From the NCBI GenBank assembly GCA_030562195.1, contig JAUJPP010000012.1, positions 5,518,001 to 5,582,000 of the forward strand: a stretch of 64,000 nucleotides of DNA. Reading direction: 5' to 3'. How positions within the stretch are numbered: the first letter of the stretch is position 1; every line of letters begins with the position of its first letter. Source of the stretch: Nipponacmea schrenckii. Lineage: Eukaryota > Mollusca > Gastropoda > Lottiidae. Made by a program: the position numbers and the translations under genes. The notes under the pieces were generated by a model, which had not been told where the DNA came from, made no database searches, and saw only the letters and a program-made list of their open reading frames with translations. Of this stretch, positions 33,548 to 45,248 are shown one piece after another.

Positions 33548-35968
33548 ATTTTAAATTAAACAGATAAAATTAAACAATAAATTATTATATAGAATTAATT
33601 TAGTAGTTTGTAATTAAAAGATAAATTTAAATCAAATTAAATAATATAGAATTAATTATAAGTATAATTAAACAGATAATTTAATCAATTAAATTGAATT
33701 CAGAATTAATTCAGATAATTTATAAATTAAAGATAGAATTTAAACAATAAGAATTTAAATCAAATATTAGTGATTATATAAAAATCAGAATTTAAATAAT
33801 TAAATGACTAATCTAAATTAATATGAATTGAATTAAATCAGAATTTAAATAATATAAATTGATTAATCAAAATTAATTTAGGTGATTGTAAATTAAAGGG
33901 ATAAAATTAAACAATAAATTAAATCAAATTAATTGATTATTGAAATTAATAGGTAAAATTTAAATAAATAAATCTTAATCAAATAATTAAATTCAGAAAT
34001 TAATTAACGATAGATGTAAATAAATAAATCTTAATCAAAATTAATTAGTATTTGAAATTAAACAGATCAAAATTTAATAAATAAAATGATTAATCAAATA
34101 ATTAGAATTGGTAAATTAAAAATAAAATTTAAATATAAAATGATTAATCTAATTAATTAGATTGATATTGAAATTAATAGATAGATTTAAATAAAAGAAT
34201 ACTTAATCAAAATTATTATATTGGAAATTAATCAGATCAATTTAATAAATTAAATTGACTAATCTAAATTAATTAGGTGTTTGTAAATAAATATCAAAAT
34301 TTTAAATAAATAGAATCTTAATCAAATTAATAGGTGATTTGGAAATTAATAGGTAATTTGTAAATAAAAATAAATCAAATTAATATGAATTGGTTAATTA
34401 AAATAAAATTTAAATATTTAAATTAATATATCAGAAATTAATCAGTAAGTTTGAAATTAAAATAAATTTAATTAAATAAAGATAAATCTAAATTAATTAG
34501 GTAATTTTAAATTAAAAATAAATTCTTAAATTAAATAAATGATTAATCTAAATTAATTTAGGTAGTTTTAAATTAAAATAAATTCTTAAATTAAATAAAT
34601 GATTAATCTAAATTATTAGGATTGAATTAAAAAATAATTTAATTGAAATTAAAGATAAAATCTAAATTATTAGGATTGGTAATTAAACTATAAATTTAAA
34701 TATATAGAAGATTAATCAAATAATTGGAATTGAATTAACAGAAAATTTAATCATATAAATTAAATCAAAATTTTAATAAATTTATAAATTAAATATCAGA
34801 ATTTAATTCAATTTAGAATTACAATCAAAATTTATTCAGTGATTTGGTAAATTAACAGATAATTTAAATAATATAGAATCTTAATCAAATATTAGGAATT
34901 AATTAAATCAAAATTTAATTCAATTTAAATTAATATATCAAAATTAATTTAATGATTGGTTAATTAAAATTAAAATTTAATATTAAATTAATATATCAAA
35001 ATTAATCAATGAATTGAATTAATATCAGAATTTTAAATTTGTAAATTAAAAAATCAAAATTTAATCAATTAGATTGAATTTAAAATATTAAAATTTAATA
35101 AAAATAATGACAAATCTAAATAATTAGTATTTGTAAATTATTCAGATTTGAAATTTAAATCAAAATCTTAATAAATAATAGGTGATTTAAAATAATCAAA
35201 TTTGAAATTAAAGACAAAATCTAAATAATATAGAATTACTTATTCAAAATTAATTTAGAGTTTGGTAAATTAAAAGATCAAAATCTTAAATAATATAGAA
35301 TTACTTTATCAAATTAATTAGGTGAGTTTAGGTAATTAAAATCAGAATTTAAATATATAGAATGAATTAATAATTAATTAGTGAAGTTTATAAATTAAAT
35401 TATATATCAAAATTTATAGTGATTTGGTAATCAAAATTAATTAAAATTTAAAATTAAAATAAATCTTAAAAATTAAATTACTTATATCGAAATTAATAGG
35501 TGAGTTTGGTAAATTAAACAATCAAAATCTTAAATAATTAATTGATTTTGGGAAATTAATGATGAAATTTGTAAATCAATAAAATTAAATCAAAATAATA
35601 TAGATTAGTTTTAAAATTTAAAATCAGGTCAAAATTTAAATCAATATAAATTCTTATATCAAAATTTATTAGTAGTTTGGTAAATTAAACAGATCAATTT
35701 AAATCTATAGAATACTTATATCAGAAATAATTAGGTGAATGTAATTAAAAGTTAAAAGTTAATTTATAAATGAAAATCAAAATCTAAATAATGAAGATTG
35801 GTTAATTAAACATATAAATTTAATAAATGATAAAATCAAATTATAGAAATTCAGATGAATTTAAAATTAATTTGATGAGTTTGGTAAATAAATAGTAAAA
35901 TCTTAAAAATTTATTCAGGTGAATTTGGAAATTTAAAATCAGATCAAAATCTTAATACAATAATAGAG
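33507..35968. repeat. Degraded continuation of the 73-bp satellite up to the gap
   Basis: After a T tract of about 40 (33507-33546) the same monomer words persist, but with dense small deletions and a loss of clean period. The last 130 bp before the gap again follow the order of the clean array around 32350-32496, including the rare CTTAATACAATAATAGAG. This looks like unpolished or misassembled long-read sequence rather than biology. Confidence 0.75.
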
Positions 35969-36468
35969 NNNNNNNNNNNNNNNNNNNNNNNNNNNNNNNN
36001 NNNNNNNNNNNNNNNNNNNNNNNNNNNNNNNNNNNNNNNNNNNNNNNNNNNNNNNNNNNNNNNNNNNNNNNNNNNNNNNNNNNNNNNNNNNNNNNNNNNN
36101 NNNNNNNNNNNNNNNNNNNNNNNNNNNNNNNNNNNNNNNNNNNNNNNNNNNNNNNNNNNNNNNNNNNNNNNNNNNNNNNNNNNNNNNNNNNNNNNNNNNN
36201 NNNNNNNNNNNNNNNNNNNNNNNNNNNNNNNNNNNNNNNNNNNNNNNNNNNNNNNNNNNNNNNNNNNNNNNNNNNNNNNNNNNNNNNNNNNNNNNNNNNN
36301 NNNNNNNNNNNNNNNNNNNNNNNNNNNNNNNNNNNNNNNNNNNNNNNNNNNNNNNNNNNNNNNNNNNNNNNNNNNNNNNNNNNNNNNNNNNNNNNNNNNN
36401 NNNNNNNNNNNNNNNNNNNNNNNNNNNNNNNNNNNNNNNNNNNNNNNNNNNNNNNNNNNNNNNNNNNN
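35969..36468. other. Assembly gap of 500 N
   Basis: Exactly 500 N, a conventional placeholder length. Real length unknown. Confidence 1.
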
Positions 36469-36583
36469 GATGTTTCTCACCTTTATATTTAGCCCATGGA
36501 AAACCGGGAAGTTTAGTTAGAGATTTTTGAATGTCTCCTGATCCGAAATAAGTTGTAGGGGAGTGAATGTTTATTAAAGACAT
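36469..36583 (-). CDS. Start of an unidentified protein, truncated by the gap
   Basis: A minus-strand frame opens with ATG at 36583 and reads 38 residues, including SLTKLPGFPWAKYKGEKH, straight into the gap. A TTTAAATA word lies just upstream. The PWAKYKGEKH segment faintly recalls stretches that precede phospholipase-A2-like domains in some viral capsid proteins and mobile-element proteins, but the diagnostic region would be inside the gap, so this is only a hint. Transposon origin is likely from the surroundings. Confidence 0.3.
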
Positions 36584-36619
36584 TTTTTGGTTATTTAAAA
36601 GGGAGGGCGGGTGGGCAAA

Positions 36620-36712
36620 TAGTAGTAATAGAGCTTACAGATATCCGGTAGCTCGGAGCGGAGCAGAGCGAAGCGGAGGGGTGCCGGATATCTGTAAGCT
36701 CTATTACTACTA
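36620..36712. repeat. Perfect 29-bp stem hairpin with purine-rich loop
   Basis: TAGTAGTAATAGAGCTTACA + GATATCCGG (36620-36648) is exactly inverted at 36684-36712. The 35-nt loop is dominated by GGAGCGGAGC-type repeats. It ends 4 bp before the hAT-like element. Confidence 0.95.
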
Positions 36713-36716
36713 ATAT

Positions 36717-37108
36717 CAGTGCTTCTCAAACTTTTTTTTATGAGATTCCCTCCTTTGCGAAATGTGTCGTAACTTGTCCCCCGATCTTTTAGTGACATCG
36801 GAGTGCAAGCTCCACGGGCTTTCTCCTCCCAGGTAAATTTGAAAATTAGGATCAATTTCCGTACATCTGAGCAGCCATTTCGAATAAGCTTGATCCACGC
36901 CTGAAAACACAATGCGAAGGATCAATCAATCACCAACAGCACGTTTATCTCTCTCGGCGTTTATGGTTCGAAGTATATTCCCCATTTTTTCATTTTCCCG
37001 CTTCCTTTCAAAATCTCCCCACTTCCCCTGCCTTTCAAATATGCCCCCCTCAAGACTTTTCAATTCCCCCTTGGAGGTACATATCACTGGTTTATATCAT
37101 TCAATGTT
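36717..37108. mobile_element. hAT-like non-autonomous element
   Basis: The left end CAGTGCTTCTCAAACTTTTT is the classic hAT terminal pattern. The right side has CCCCCTTGGAGGTACATATC + ACTGG followed by a decayed inverse end. C-rich blocks near the right end are also typical. No transposase is present. Confidence 0.6.
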
Positions 37109-37963
37109 AAGATGTTGTTAGCATTACGTGGCATACAGATCTCTCCAATTCTAGCGAAAACAGAAAAAGATTTTGAAAAAAAACCAACATAACAAAATAA
37201 TGCATGAGAAGAAATGGACACCCTTTAGTAGGGACATCAAGGTGGAGAGTTGAGGAAACAAAAAATATATAAATTTGTTTTAAAGCATGATGGACTATAT
37301 CAAGTTAGACAGTTGGTATTGTATTCAACCTCGCTAAACATTATAAAACACAAAATAACATACATAATTCAGTTTTAATTCATCTAAGTTTAATGCATAC
37401 AAAACTGAAATACAAAAACCTATTTACTTCTGGATTCTAGTGCATAGAAAACAAATAGCCAACTGTTAGTATGCGGAATGAGGAATAAATTTGAAAGATA
37501 GAAACTATCGTTATAAAAACAGCACATAGCAATCTGTTCAATGCGTTATTGGAAGTCACACGCCTGAAGCTGGTGAGCATCGCATTTTGATCAAAAAAGG
37601 GGATCCGAAACTCACCTATGCACATGTTCTATAGCAGATAAATGTGTTTAACCGTATGAGGTGAATACCGTAATTGAATAAGATGAGATATATACAGGGC
37701 GCTGAATGTATCCTCTAGGTCAGGGTTAAGAGTATAAAAACTAAGCGCTGAAGAATTTTTTTTTTAAAAATGCCTTGTTGTACACCGTAAAAGTAGCTGG
37801 GACAAGTGATGCATTCAATAGGCATTCGGAAGAAGTTTTGTGGTAATAACTGATGGGGTATTGAGGTTGCTGAACTGTTTGCGGTTTGTGCTAACTCCTT
37901 CAAGATCCCCAGCTGTAAAGGAGACAATACGGCTTTAGTGTTTAGTTTTCAAGGGTTATAACT
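37109..37963. other. No gene supported
   Basis: Minus-strand frames at 37437-37927 are short and unrecognised. Part of this tract may be the missing 5' end of the Ty3-like remnant that follows. Confidence 0.35.
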
Positions 37964-38830
37964 ATGATTTGCTTCTGTGGCAACAAACATGAGAAAGATA
38001 GAAATAAATTCCCTGCTTATAGTGTTAAATGCTCAAGGTGTGAAAAGGACAACCACTACTCCAAAATGTGTAATCCTCCAGGCAAAATCAAACTTGCCGA
38101 TCTACAAAGAAAATTCCTAGAGACTATCATTTGCATTCGAAGATGGTCGAAGCTTACTTTACATTTAATTGGAAATATCAAAAAAGGAAAGCAGTGGTGC
38201 GTCAAGCTGTACATGTATGATAAAAATTCAACATATTCTGGAGCTAATCAGAAGTGTCAACTCGACTGTGGAGCAACCTGAAACTTAATTCGCTTTAGAG
38301 ATCTTTCCAGAATAATACAAGATGGAAATCAAATACTATCAAAACTTAGAAACTAAAGAAAGTTCCAATCTTACTACTATCATGACAAGCCTTTTGGACG
38401 ATGTAGATGTGTCATATTATGCCCTTTGGTTAGTGCAAGTTGGGAATACCAACGACGTCAACATGAGATTATTGAAGGACTTTCCGCAGTTGATGCTTTA
38501 GTAGACTATCTCCAAGTATTTGGCGGTGGAAAAACTGTAGAAGAAACCACAAAAGATCACGATAGGAATCTCACTGGACTCATGGGAGCTCGAAAAATCT
38601 AATCTTATGTCCAACAAATCAAAGAAATCTCAACTGTACCGAATATGTGATGCTTTACTTCAAGATCCAAGTAAAATCGACACGATTCTAAATATGCTAA
38701 ATCCATAGCAGGTATTCATAAACTACCTTACAAAGTTTCTACCACGACGTTAGTAAACCGCTACGTAGAATCATGGATAAAGATGCTGAATGGTCATAAA
38801 CAAATACACATGAGTAGGCATTGGCACAAC
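37964..38830 (+). pseudogene. Ty3/gypsy-type gag-pol remnant
   Basis: The frame 37964-38281 has a CCHC zinc knuckle, CSRCEKDNHYSKMC (38030-38071), preceded by a CFCGNKHEKDRNKFPAYSVK block. It ends at CQLDCGAT, an aspartic-protease active-site-like motif (DxGA). Out of frame downstream (about 38420-38600) is an RT segment, LVSASWEYQRRQHEIIEGL, then VDYLQVFGGG where the catalytic VDD should be. Next comes QDPSKIDTILNM and a NYLTKF block. Stops and shifts interrupt every part, and no LTR was found. Confidence 0.75.
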
Positions 38831-39194
38831 TGAAAACAAGGGCACTGTTTTACTTACGCAACCCCGACTTCCCGTAAAGCTATCGATTTGAACCTTGGCA
38901 GAGGGGTACTTATATGTGTTCTGAATATTCACAGCAAATTTCAGACGATTCCGACCATTCCTTTTATTTTTAATTATTCTTCAAAGTGTTGAAATGACTG
39001 AAATTTCTTCCGATAAATTAGATAATTGCGAAATGACAGGGGGACTTAACTCTTTTGTTTAGTCAATATTTCACTGCGATGTAACGAGTATAGCCGCAAT
39101 CATTTTGGTTTGTGTTTTCAAAATTGCCATGGCTTTTTGCTGTTTGACGCGTATATATTGATCTGAAAATTTACAATGCGATAACAGAGTAATG

Positions 39195-39435
39195 TATTGA
39201 TAACTCACAGACTAAAACAATCGCTTTGGTCATGTCGCTATGCCCCTATTGCTTCATCGCAATATTTCCAATCGCAATATCGACACGAAACGTGACAATA
39301 TGACTTAGTAATGATTGCTGATTACTCACAGCAATTTTCAGACCAAATTAATCGTTAAGGTCATCCCGCTATGCCTCTTTTGCTGCATTGCATCCAAATT
39401 ATTTCCAATCGCGATCTCGACACGAAGCGTGGCCA
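39195..39435 (+). repeat. Diverged ~115-bp direct repeat
   Basis: TGATAACTCACAGACTAAA..AATCG..TCATGTCGCTATGCC..CGACACGAAACGTG recurs as TGATTACTCACAG..AATCG..TCATCCCGCTATGCC..CGACACGAAGCGTG. Confidence 0.65.
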
Positions 39436-39469
39436 TATTCAAAATTTTGTACGTCGTTACTAGTTTGTG

Positions 39470-39690
39470 CCGTCTCTGCCTTTTTGGCAAGGTCGTAATA
39501 GAGCTGTAGTTTCTTTGAAGAGCAGTTGCAGGGTGATTCCCTTCACAGAACCGCGGACAGTCCTGAGTGGATCAAGTCGAATTTCTTTTCCAAATTTGTA
39601 GTTAATTCTGCTTTGCACCCATCCCATACAATATCGCAATAATCAAAATGATGAAGAATAAAAGAGGTATAGATAATAATAATAATAATA
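39470..39690 (-). mobile_element. LINE RT C-terminal fragment
   Basis: On the minus strand 39672-39559 reads IYTSFILHHFDYCDIVWDGC, matching the same block in the LINE at 28-31 kb. LRTVRGSVKG follows. Only about 70 codons remain. Confidence 0.7.
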
Positions 39691-39815
39691 AACTCTTTAT
39701 TTTACATGGGTCAGAATTAGGCCCAATACACAAGGACTCGGTCCTGTCTCACATTCAGCCCATGGGGCAATACATTGGAAAAAAAAAAAAAAAAAAAAAG
39801 AAAGAAAGAAAAAAA
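39676..39815. repeat. TAA microsatellite, element 3' end and poly(A)
   Basis: Six TAA units, then AACTCTTTATTTTACATGGG and a run of about 20 A followed by AAAG repeats. This is probably the 3' end of a retroelement in minus orientation plus a second A-rich tail. Confidence 0.6.
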
Positions 39816-39939
39816 GATCGATTTAAGAGGCCAGTCAACCAGTGACCAGAAACAAATAACTATTACCGTTACCTCTGGAAAACTCATCAAATAATATGAA
39901 AGATGTAACTAACCTGATATGTCAAAGCCGATCACCAGA

Positions 39940-40560
39940 TGATAGTCGACCATCACAAAAAAATATGCCTTGTAGAGTGTTAACAAGCTAAAAATCAAAC
40001 ACGTTTAAAGAACAAAGGCAATAATTTATACTAAATGTTTTTTTGTTATTTTTGATCTTCAATAGGGGTTATACTTGGTGATAATAAGTAATTTCTCATG
40101 GACAAACTAAAGGTTCAGTATTTTTAGATACTTTTATTTTCTATAGGGTTCATACTTGGGTGATAGCAAGTTTCGTCAAAATCCGTAAAGAATTCTGCAC
40201 TGTACAGTGTTAACGAGAAAAAATCGAACGCGTTTAAAGAACAAGGACAATAATTTATTAAATATTTTTTTGATAATTTTGATTTTCAATATGCCTTGGG
40301 TGATATTTAACAATTTCAGCAAGTTTCGTCAAAATCGTCAAGAATTGTGCCTTCGACAGTGTTTACGAGCTTAAGATTGAACGAGTTTTTAAAAAACAAC
40401 GGAAGTTACTGATACTAAATAATTTTTGATTTGTCTTATTTTCAATAGGATCCATTCTTGTATGATTGCAAATTCTCAAGCCAAGTTTGATCAAAATACA
40501 CCAAGAATTGTGCTTCAAGAACTCAGACTAAATATTTCGCTACACTGTGTGTTGACCTCG
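39940..40560 (+). repeat. Dispersed repeat, same family as 9.7-12.4 kb
   Basis: Sub-units with GTTTCGTCAAAATC, TAGAGTGTTAAC, GAACAA..GGCAATAAT and ATAGGGTTCATACTTGGGTG occur three to four times. Confidence 0.75.
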
Positions 40561-41007
40561 TAAAAATCACTAAGCTTTTCTAGTCAATATCATTTACCAG
40601 TCCAGATGTCCTTTTATGACTTAGTCTATATTACGCTCACGGAAACTAACGAACATTGGCGAATATAATAAGAATAACCTATATTGACTGGGCTGTCCGT
40701 TTGACCAGGACTAAAATCTTGTTAATCCAGTCTCATTATATCTTATCGTGTATGTGATTGTGTTATCAAAATTGTCATACATTTGAAGCGCAAGAAACTT
40801 GTGTAGTCAATGTTTGGCAGTTAAGCTGATCACATCTTATCATGGGTATGTTTATATTTAAGTTTTTTAGCTGCCTAAATCAGGAGTTTTCCACCTTCTC
40901 TCTTATCATTACCCTCTTCTGGATGAAGCCGTATTATTTCGTGATTTCAGTTTATGGTTTTCTGTTTTATATTGTAATATAAAATTGTAGGCTTGATAAA
41001 AAAAAGG

Positions 41008-41307
41008 TACGGTGGTCCGTATAAGACATCATTTATTTTATAAATTTTGAATTAAAAAAATGGAATCTAATTTGAAATCGTGTGTTTTCACCTGGGTTAG
41101 AATTAATTTTAACCCAGGTGATAATTCAATAATATTTAATTAAAACCTTGAGTTTCCATCCAGGTGATAATTCTAGAATTTTTAATTGAATACAATTGAA
41201 TTATCAATTGAAATACAAGTTTTTTTGATATTCCAGTTCTTTTATTATATTCCAGTTTTATAATTAAAAATTAACAAAGTAAATGATGTCGTATACGGAC
41301 CACCGTA
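41008..41307. mobile_element. 300-bp Tc1/mariner-type MITE
   Basis: Ends TA-CGGTGGTCCGTATAAGACAT + CATTTA and TAAATGATGTCGTATACGGA + CCACCG-TA are near-perfect 27-bp inverted repeats flanked by TA, as expected for a TA target. Inside is a second exact palindrome, CACCTGGGTTA..TAACCCAGGTG (41089-41120). No transposase is present. Confidence 0.8.
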
Positions 41308-42285
41308 AAAAGGACCACACAAACTTATACTTTTAGATCATTGCAATATGAATTTGTTAGTTCATTCTTGTATGCAGTGTTTTAGCGCTCTCCTAGAATT
41401 ACTTTACTCGACCACTGCAAGATGCCTTATTATGATATATTATGACATTACCAATGATAAGGAATGGTGTAGATAAAATTAGCATATGCTTCGAATGTAA
41501 TATAATTGGAATGTTTCATTTTGCCAGATAGCTTTTTTTTTTTATCAATTTTTGAGGTAATCACCCTCATCATTTCGGGGTTGTGAAACATCCGGAGCAT
41601 TTTATTTCTTTCTATGGTATGAGATAATTGTTTCATATACTGGGTTTGTTTAAAATGTTTTATAAACACATTAAGCTCATGGATATAATATTACTCATAT
41701 TCATGAAATGGGACCCTTCATACTGTGAAATTTTATGATATGAATTGATAAATTTTACTGCATTATATCTCATTCAATACAGAGTTTTTGAAAATGACGA
41801 TAAAAAGAGACAACCACATAGATGACCGCGATAAACTTAGATGAATTTGAAACACACAATAAACGTATAGCGTATAATAACATCAATTATGGGTGGTTTA
41901 GAAATGTTAAAGTCTATACAACGTGGACATTTGTAACAATTGGTAAAACGACTAAAATTCTTTGAATTTTCTATGACATGATGCGGTGAGATGTGGTGTG
42001 CACAATGTTGTAATATTCACAATGTGTTTTTGTATATATGTCACAAAAACACATAGGTCAGTTAAGGTCAATTTCACTTAAAAGGGTTGTAAATAAAGGT
42101 TTTCGAATACATGTTGGCCATAAACTTTATGATAAACAACGAATATGTCGCCATAACTTGAAAAGTAATAACATTATTTATAGGTTATGTAAATATACTT
42201 CTCTCAAACAGCTGTCTAAAACGACTATAAGATTAGCATTTCAATGTGTGTATTTCTAACCATTGTTAGATTGTCTTGACACAGG
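41308..42285. other. Intergenic; nothing supported
   Basis: AT-rich. The frames at 41448-41669 (-) and 42038-42259 (+) lack any domain or splice support. Confidence 0.4.
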
Positions 42286-42287
42286 GT

Positions 42288-42670
42288 CAGGGGAGCCGCG
42301 GTGGCTCGGTATATTAGATTGTTTGCTCGTTAACCTGAGGGTCAGGGGAGCCGCGATGGCTCATTGAGTTAGATGCATGCTCGCTAACCTAAGTGTCCAG
42401 GGTTCAATCCCGGCAAAGGTAGTGGTGAACTTTTAGAATTTTCTCCTCAGTTTACCACTTTAAGTGATCAGGACGGATTGGACAATAAACCGAGACCCTG
42501 TGTGCTACAGGCTGTGCACGTTTAAAACCCTCGACGTTGGAAATCGCTGTCTCTGACTCACTGTCCTGGCAGACTCTCCCCTTATTGTACCAAGTCACCC
42601 GTATTTATAAGCCCAGTATGCGTAGAAGAGTAGCCTAGTTCTAAAATCTCCATTCATTCCATTGCATTTT
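42288..42670 (+). mobile_element. tRNA-derived SINE with duplicated head
   Basis: GGGAGCCGCGGTGGCTCGG at 42291 is repeated 55 bp later as GGGAGCCGCGATGGCTCATT. The second head is complete, with an A box and a B box GGTTCAATCC (42411-42420). A roughly 220-bp unrelated body follows, ending GTAGAAGAGTAGCC..AAATCTCCATTCATTCCATT. Pol III promoter boxes are near consensus. It does not fold as a functional tRNA gene. Confidence 0.85.
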
Positions 42671-45248
42671 AAAGCAAGGTAGAATTAAGGGGTAGGCTCA
42701 CGCATCAGGGTTTGTGAGTTAAAATGGCCCTATATGTGAAGCAGAATTGATATATTTAGTGGATAAAGTTAAATTGTATGCTTTTCTTGGAGCAACCCTC
42801 GGCGGTCACTTAAGGAACAATCATCATTGGCAAGTCTACAACTTCAACAATACTTAACTTGATCAGCTACAACGGAAATTTAATGTTATACATTGCTAAT
42901 CAAATTGACTGGAAGTGATATAGCAGAAGTTGTCCAATGAACAGTCGAGTCACTGATTACTAACCAGATGAATTGGTTACAGTGATATCAATCTGATTCA
43001 AATACATACAGACCAAATGACAACGTTTCCTTTTTCCAAAGATTTTTTTTGTGTGACTAACTATTTTAATAACTGTTTACATATTGATTACACCCCTGGG
43101 ACGATGGCCTTTTAGGGCATTTTGAATTATCCAATGAGAAAGATTTCAATTTGTCATAGATAATTACCAAGCTAATGTCCTCTGTTTTGTTACTTTATAT
43201 TAATTATAGCCATGTTCAATATTTTGTTATTAACTAAAATAATGATTTGAAATCAATTATTAATTTGCTAGTAACTATTCTGTAAATCGATACAGGAGTG
43301 AAATGGATGTTTTTTTTTATATTATTTTGAATTAATACCTGTGCAGATATTTTACATCTTGTACGGTAAAATTACAATTTTAAACTTTTGAAATTACGTG
43401 GTGTCAAGTATAAATCAAATGAATTAAGTAATTTTGAAAGACGTATTATAATATTTACTGTACTTCATTTAATGCAATCGCCTTATATATAGAGATTCTT
43501 TTCCATTCAATATATATATGTTCTTAACTTTCTAGAAAAGAATAATACACTAAAATTGTAGTCTATAATGACATTAGAGCCATATCATTGATTGAAAATC
43601 ACATACGAAGAATGTAAACCCCTATATTATGATATGAATATACTTTCCTTTAGCGTTTAAAACAAATTATTATTAATTAAAACTTTTAGGCAAGGCAGTC
43701 TCTGACAAGCATTGTGGTGAAATACGTTGATTTGTATGTACTCTGTAAGCCTCTAAACGGCAGTTGATTTCAAACCAATTAAACGACTCGAAAGTATGGT
43801 GTATTAATGTTTTTATTCAGGGTGATTTCTAATTAATTAATAAAAGTGTCCCTTGGTTGATAATAAATTATCGCAGACATTGTACAACTACCACGCCCTT
43901 TCACAGGTTCTATGATAGCATAAAACGTATAAAAGTGTTTTTAAGGAAGAGCGGGGCTATTGGATACTCAAAATCAATTGTATATACTTTTATACAAAGT
44001 TGATTTTGTCGGTTCCTAATTTAGACTTTCGGTTTGTGATACACAATATATGCTTATTGGAACAACGATGCCTTATTGGAGTAACAAAAACTGAGCTAGA
44101 GAAATACATCTGGTTATGGGATCTAGTTTGATTAAGGGAATAAAGAAATCTAATCAAGTCCGAGGTAGTCTTTTTTGTTTCAATTTTATAATTTGTAGTA
44201 TATCATTAGCTTTTCTTCCTAATTGAAAAGCGTGTGCCAGTAGTTACAATATAATTATGGGTATCATTAATGCCAATTTGTTTTCACTATAACATTATAA
44301 TCGATAACTGAACTTCCTTTTAATGTTGACAATGACCACCGACAAGTCGTTAAAAAATAGTTTCTTATTTCAACATTTCACATTGTACAGTCAGGTGCAA
44401 CATCATCAACAGCTCGATCAGGTCGAGTTCTAAATTACTTTTCGGGGAACGGAACATATTCATTAACTCCAGATGGTTGCCAACGAGAATCGAAAATATC
44501 AGAAACCAAAACAACCGGGAGTTAAAGTGCAACCAGAAATAAGATACATTCATGTATAGAGAAAACAAGAGAGGGTTTATGGAGAAGGTGGGCTTTATGG
44601 TTCAAGAAGCAGATTTAACTAGAGATAACTAAACATAGACTATATAAAGAGCATAACAAACTAAAAAGTTAGTCATGCTCTAAGCCTCGCAATTTTTCTA
44701 CTTTTCAAATTGTGGAATGTATTAACACTTGAAATGAATGAAAACTAGGTTTAAATAGACTGTAAAGCTACTTATAAATTACGATTTATATTTATGTAGT
44801 GTTCTTCGGTACATACTGCCACTATAAGTATATTTTTTATTCATATTTTTATCTAATACTGGTGCGTTTGTGACGACATGGCAATATTATAATGCGTTTA
44901 TGATAAAAATTCTCGTCTTTGCACTTTTTTTCACGAATTCTTTACACTCCATGGTAAATTAATTTAACTCTGAAGCTCAGGACAATAGAAGTATCTTCCG
45001 TGACATTTATAATGGTTGGGTTAATATCATGAATGAAAGATACTTTTAAATACACAAATAAAATGGTTTGAATAGAATCATAGGCTTCTCGAGTTTTCGT
45101 TCCGTTTTATATTAACTGTTTGTAATATAGCCACTTAAGTTAAGCTGAAGTAGCCAAACTAAAATTCATATGTTCATAAAAAAATAAAAAAACGGAATAA
45201 ATTTTAATTAGACTTATAACTTCTGTAGACTATACATATTTATTTCAG
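42671..45248. other. Upstream region of the selenium-binding protein gene
   Basis: The first coding mini-exon (start Met and a few residues, ending in phase 1) should lie here. One candidate, ATGCCTTATTGGA|GTAAC at about 44067, has the right phase but a poor donor, so I do not call it. No other gene is seen. Confidence 0.4.

Noticed and set aside
42340..42425. tRNA gene
   Set aside because: A and B boxes are present but no cloverleaf or acceptor stem; it continues into a SINE body and tail.
44060..44085. Possible first SELENBP1 exon ATGCCTTATTGGA|GTAAC
   Set aside because: The phase fits but the donor is poor and similar chance matches are expected in 2.5 kb.
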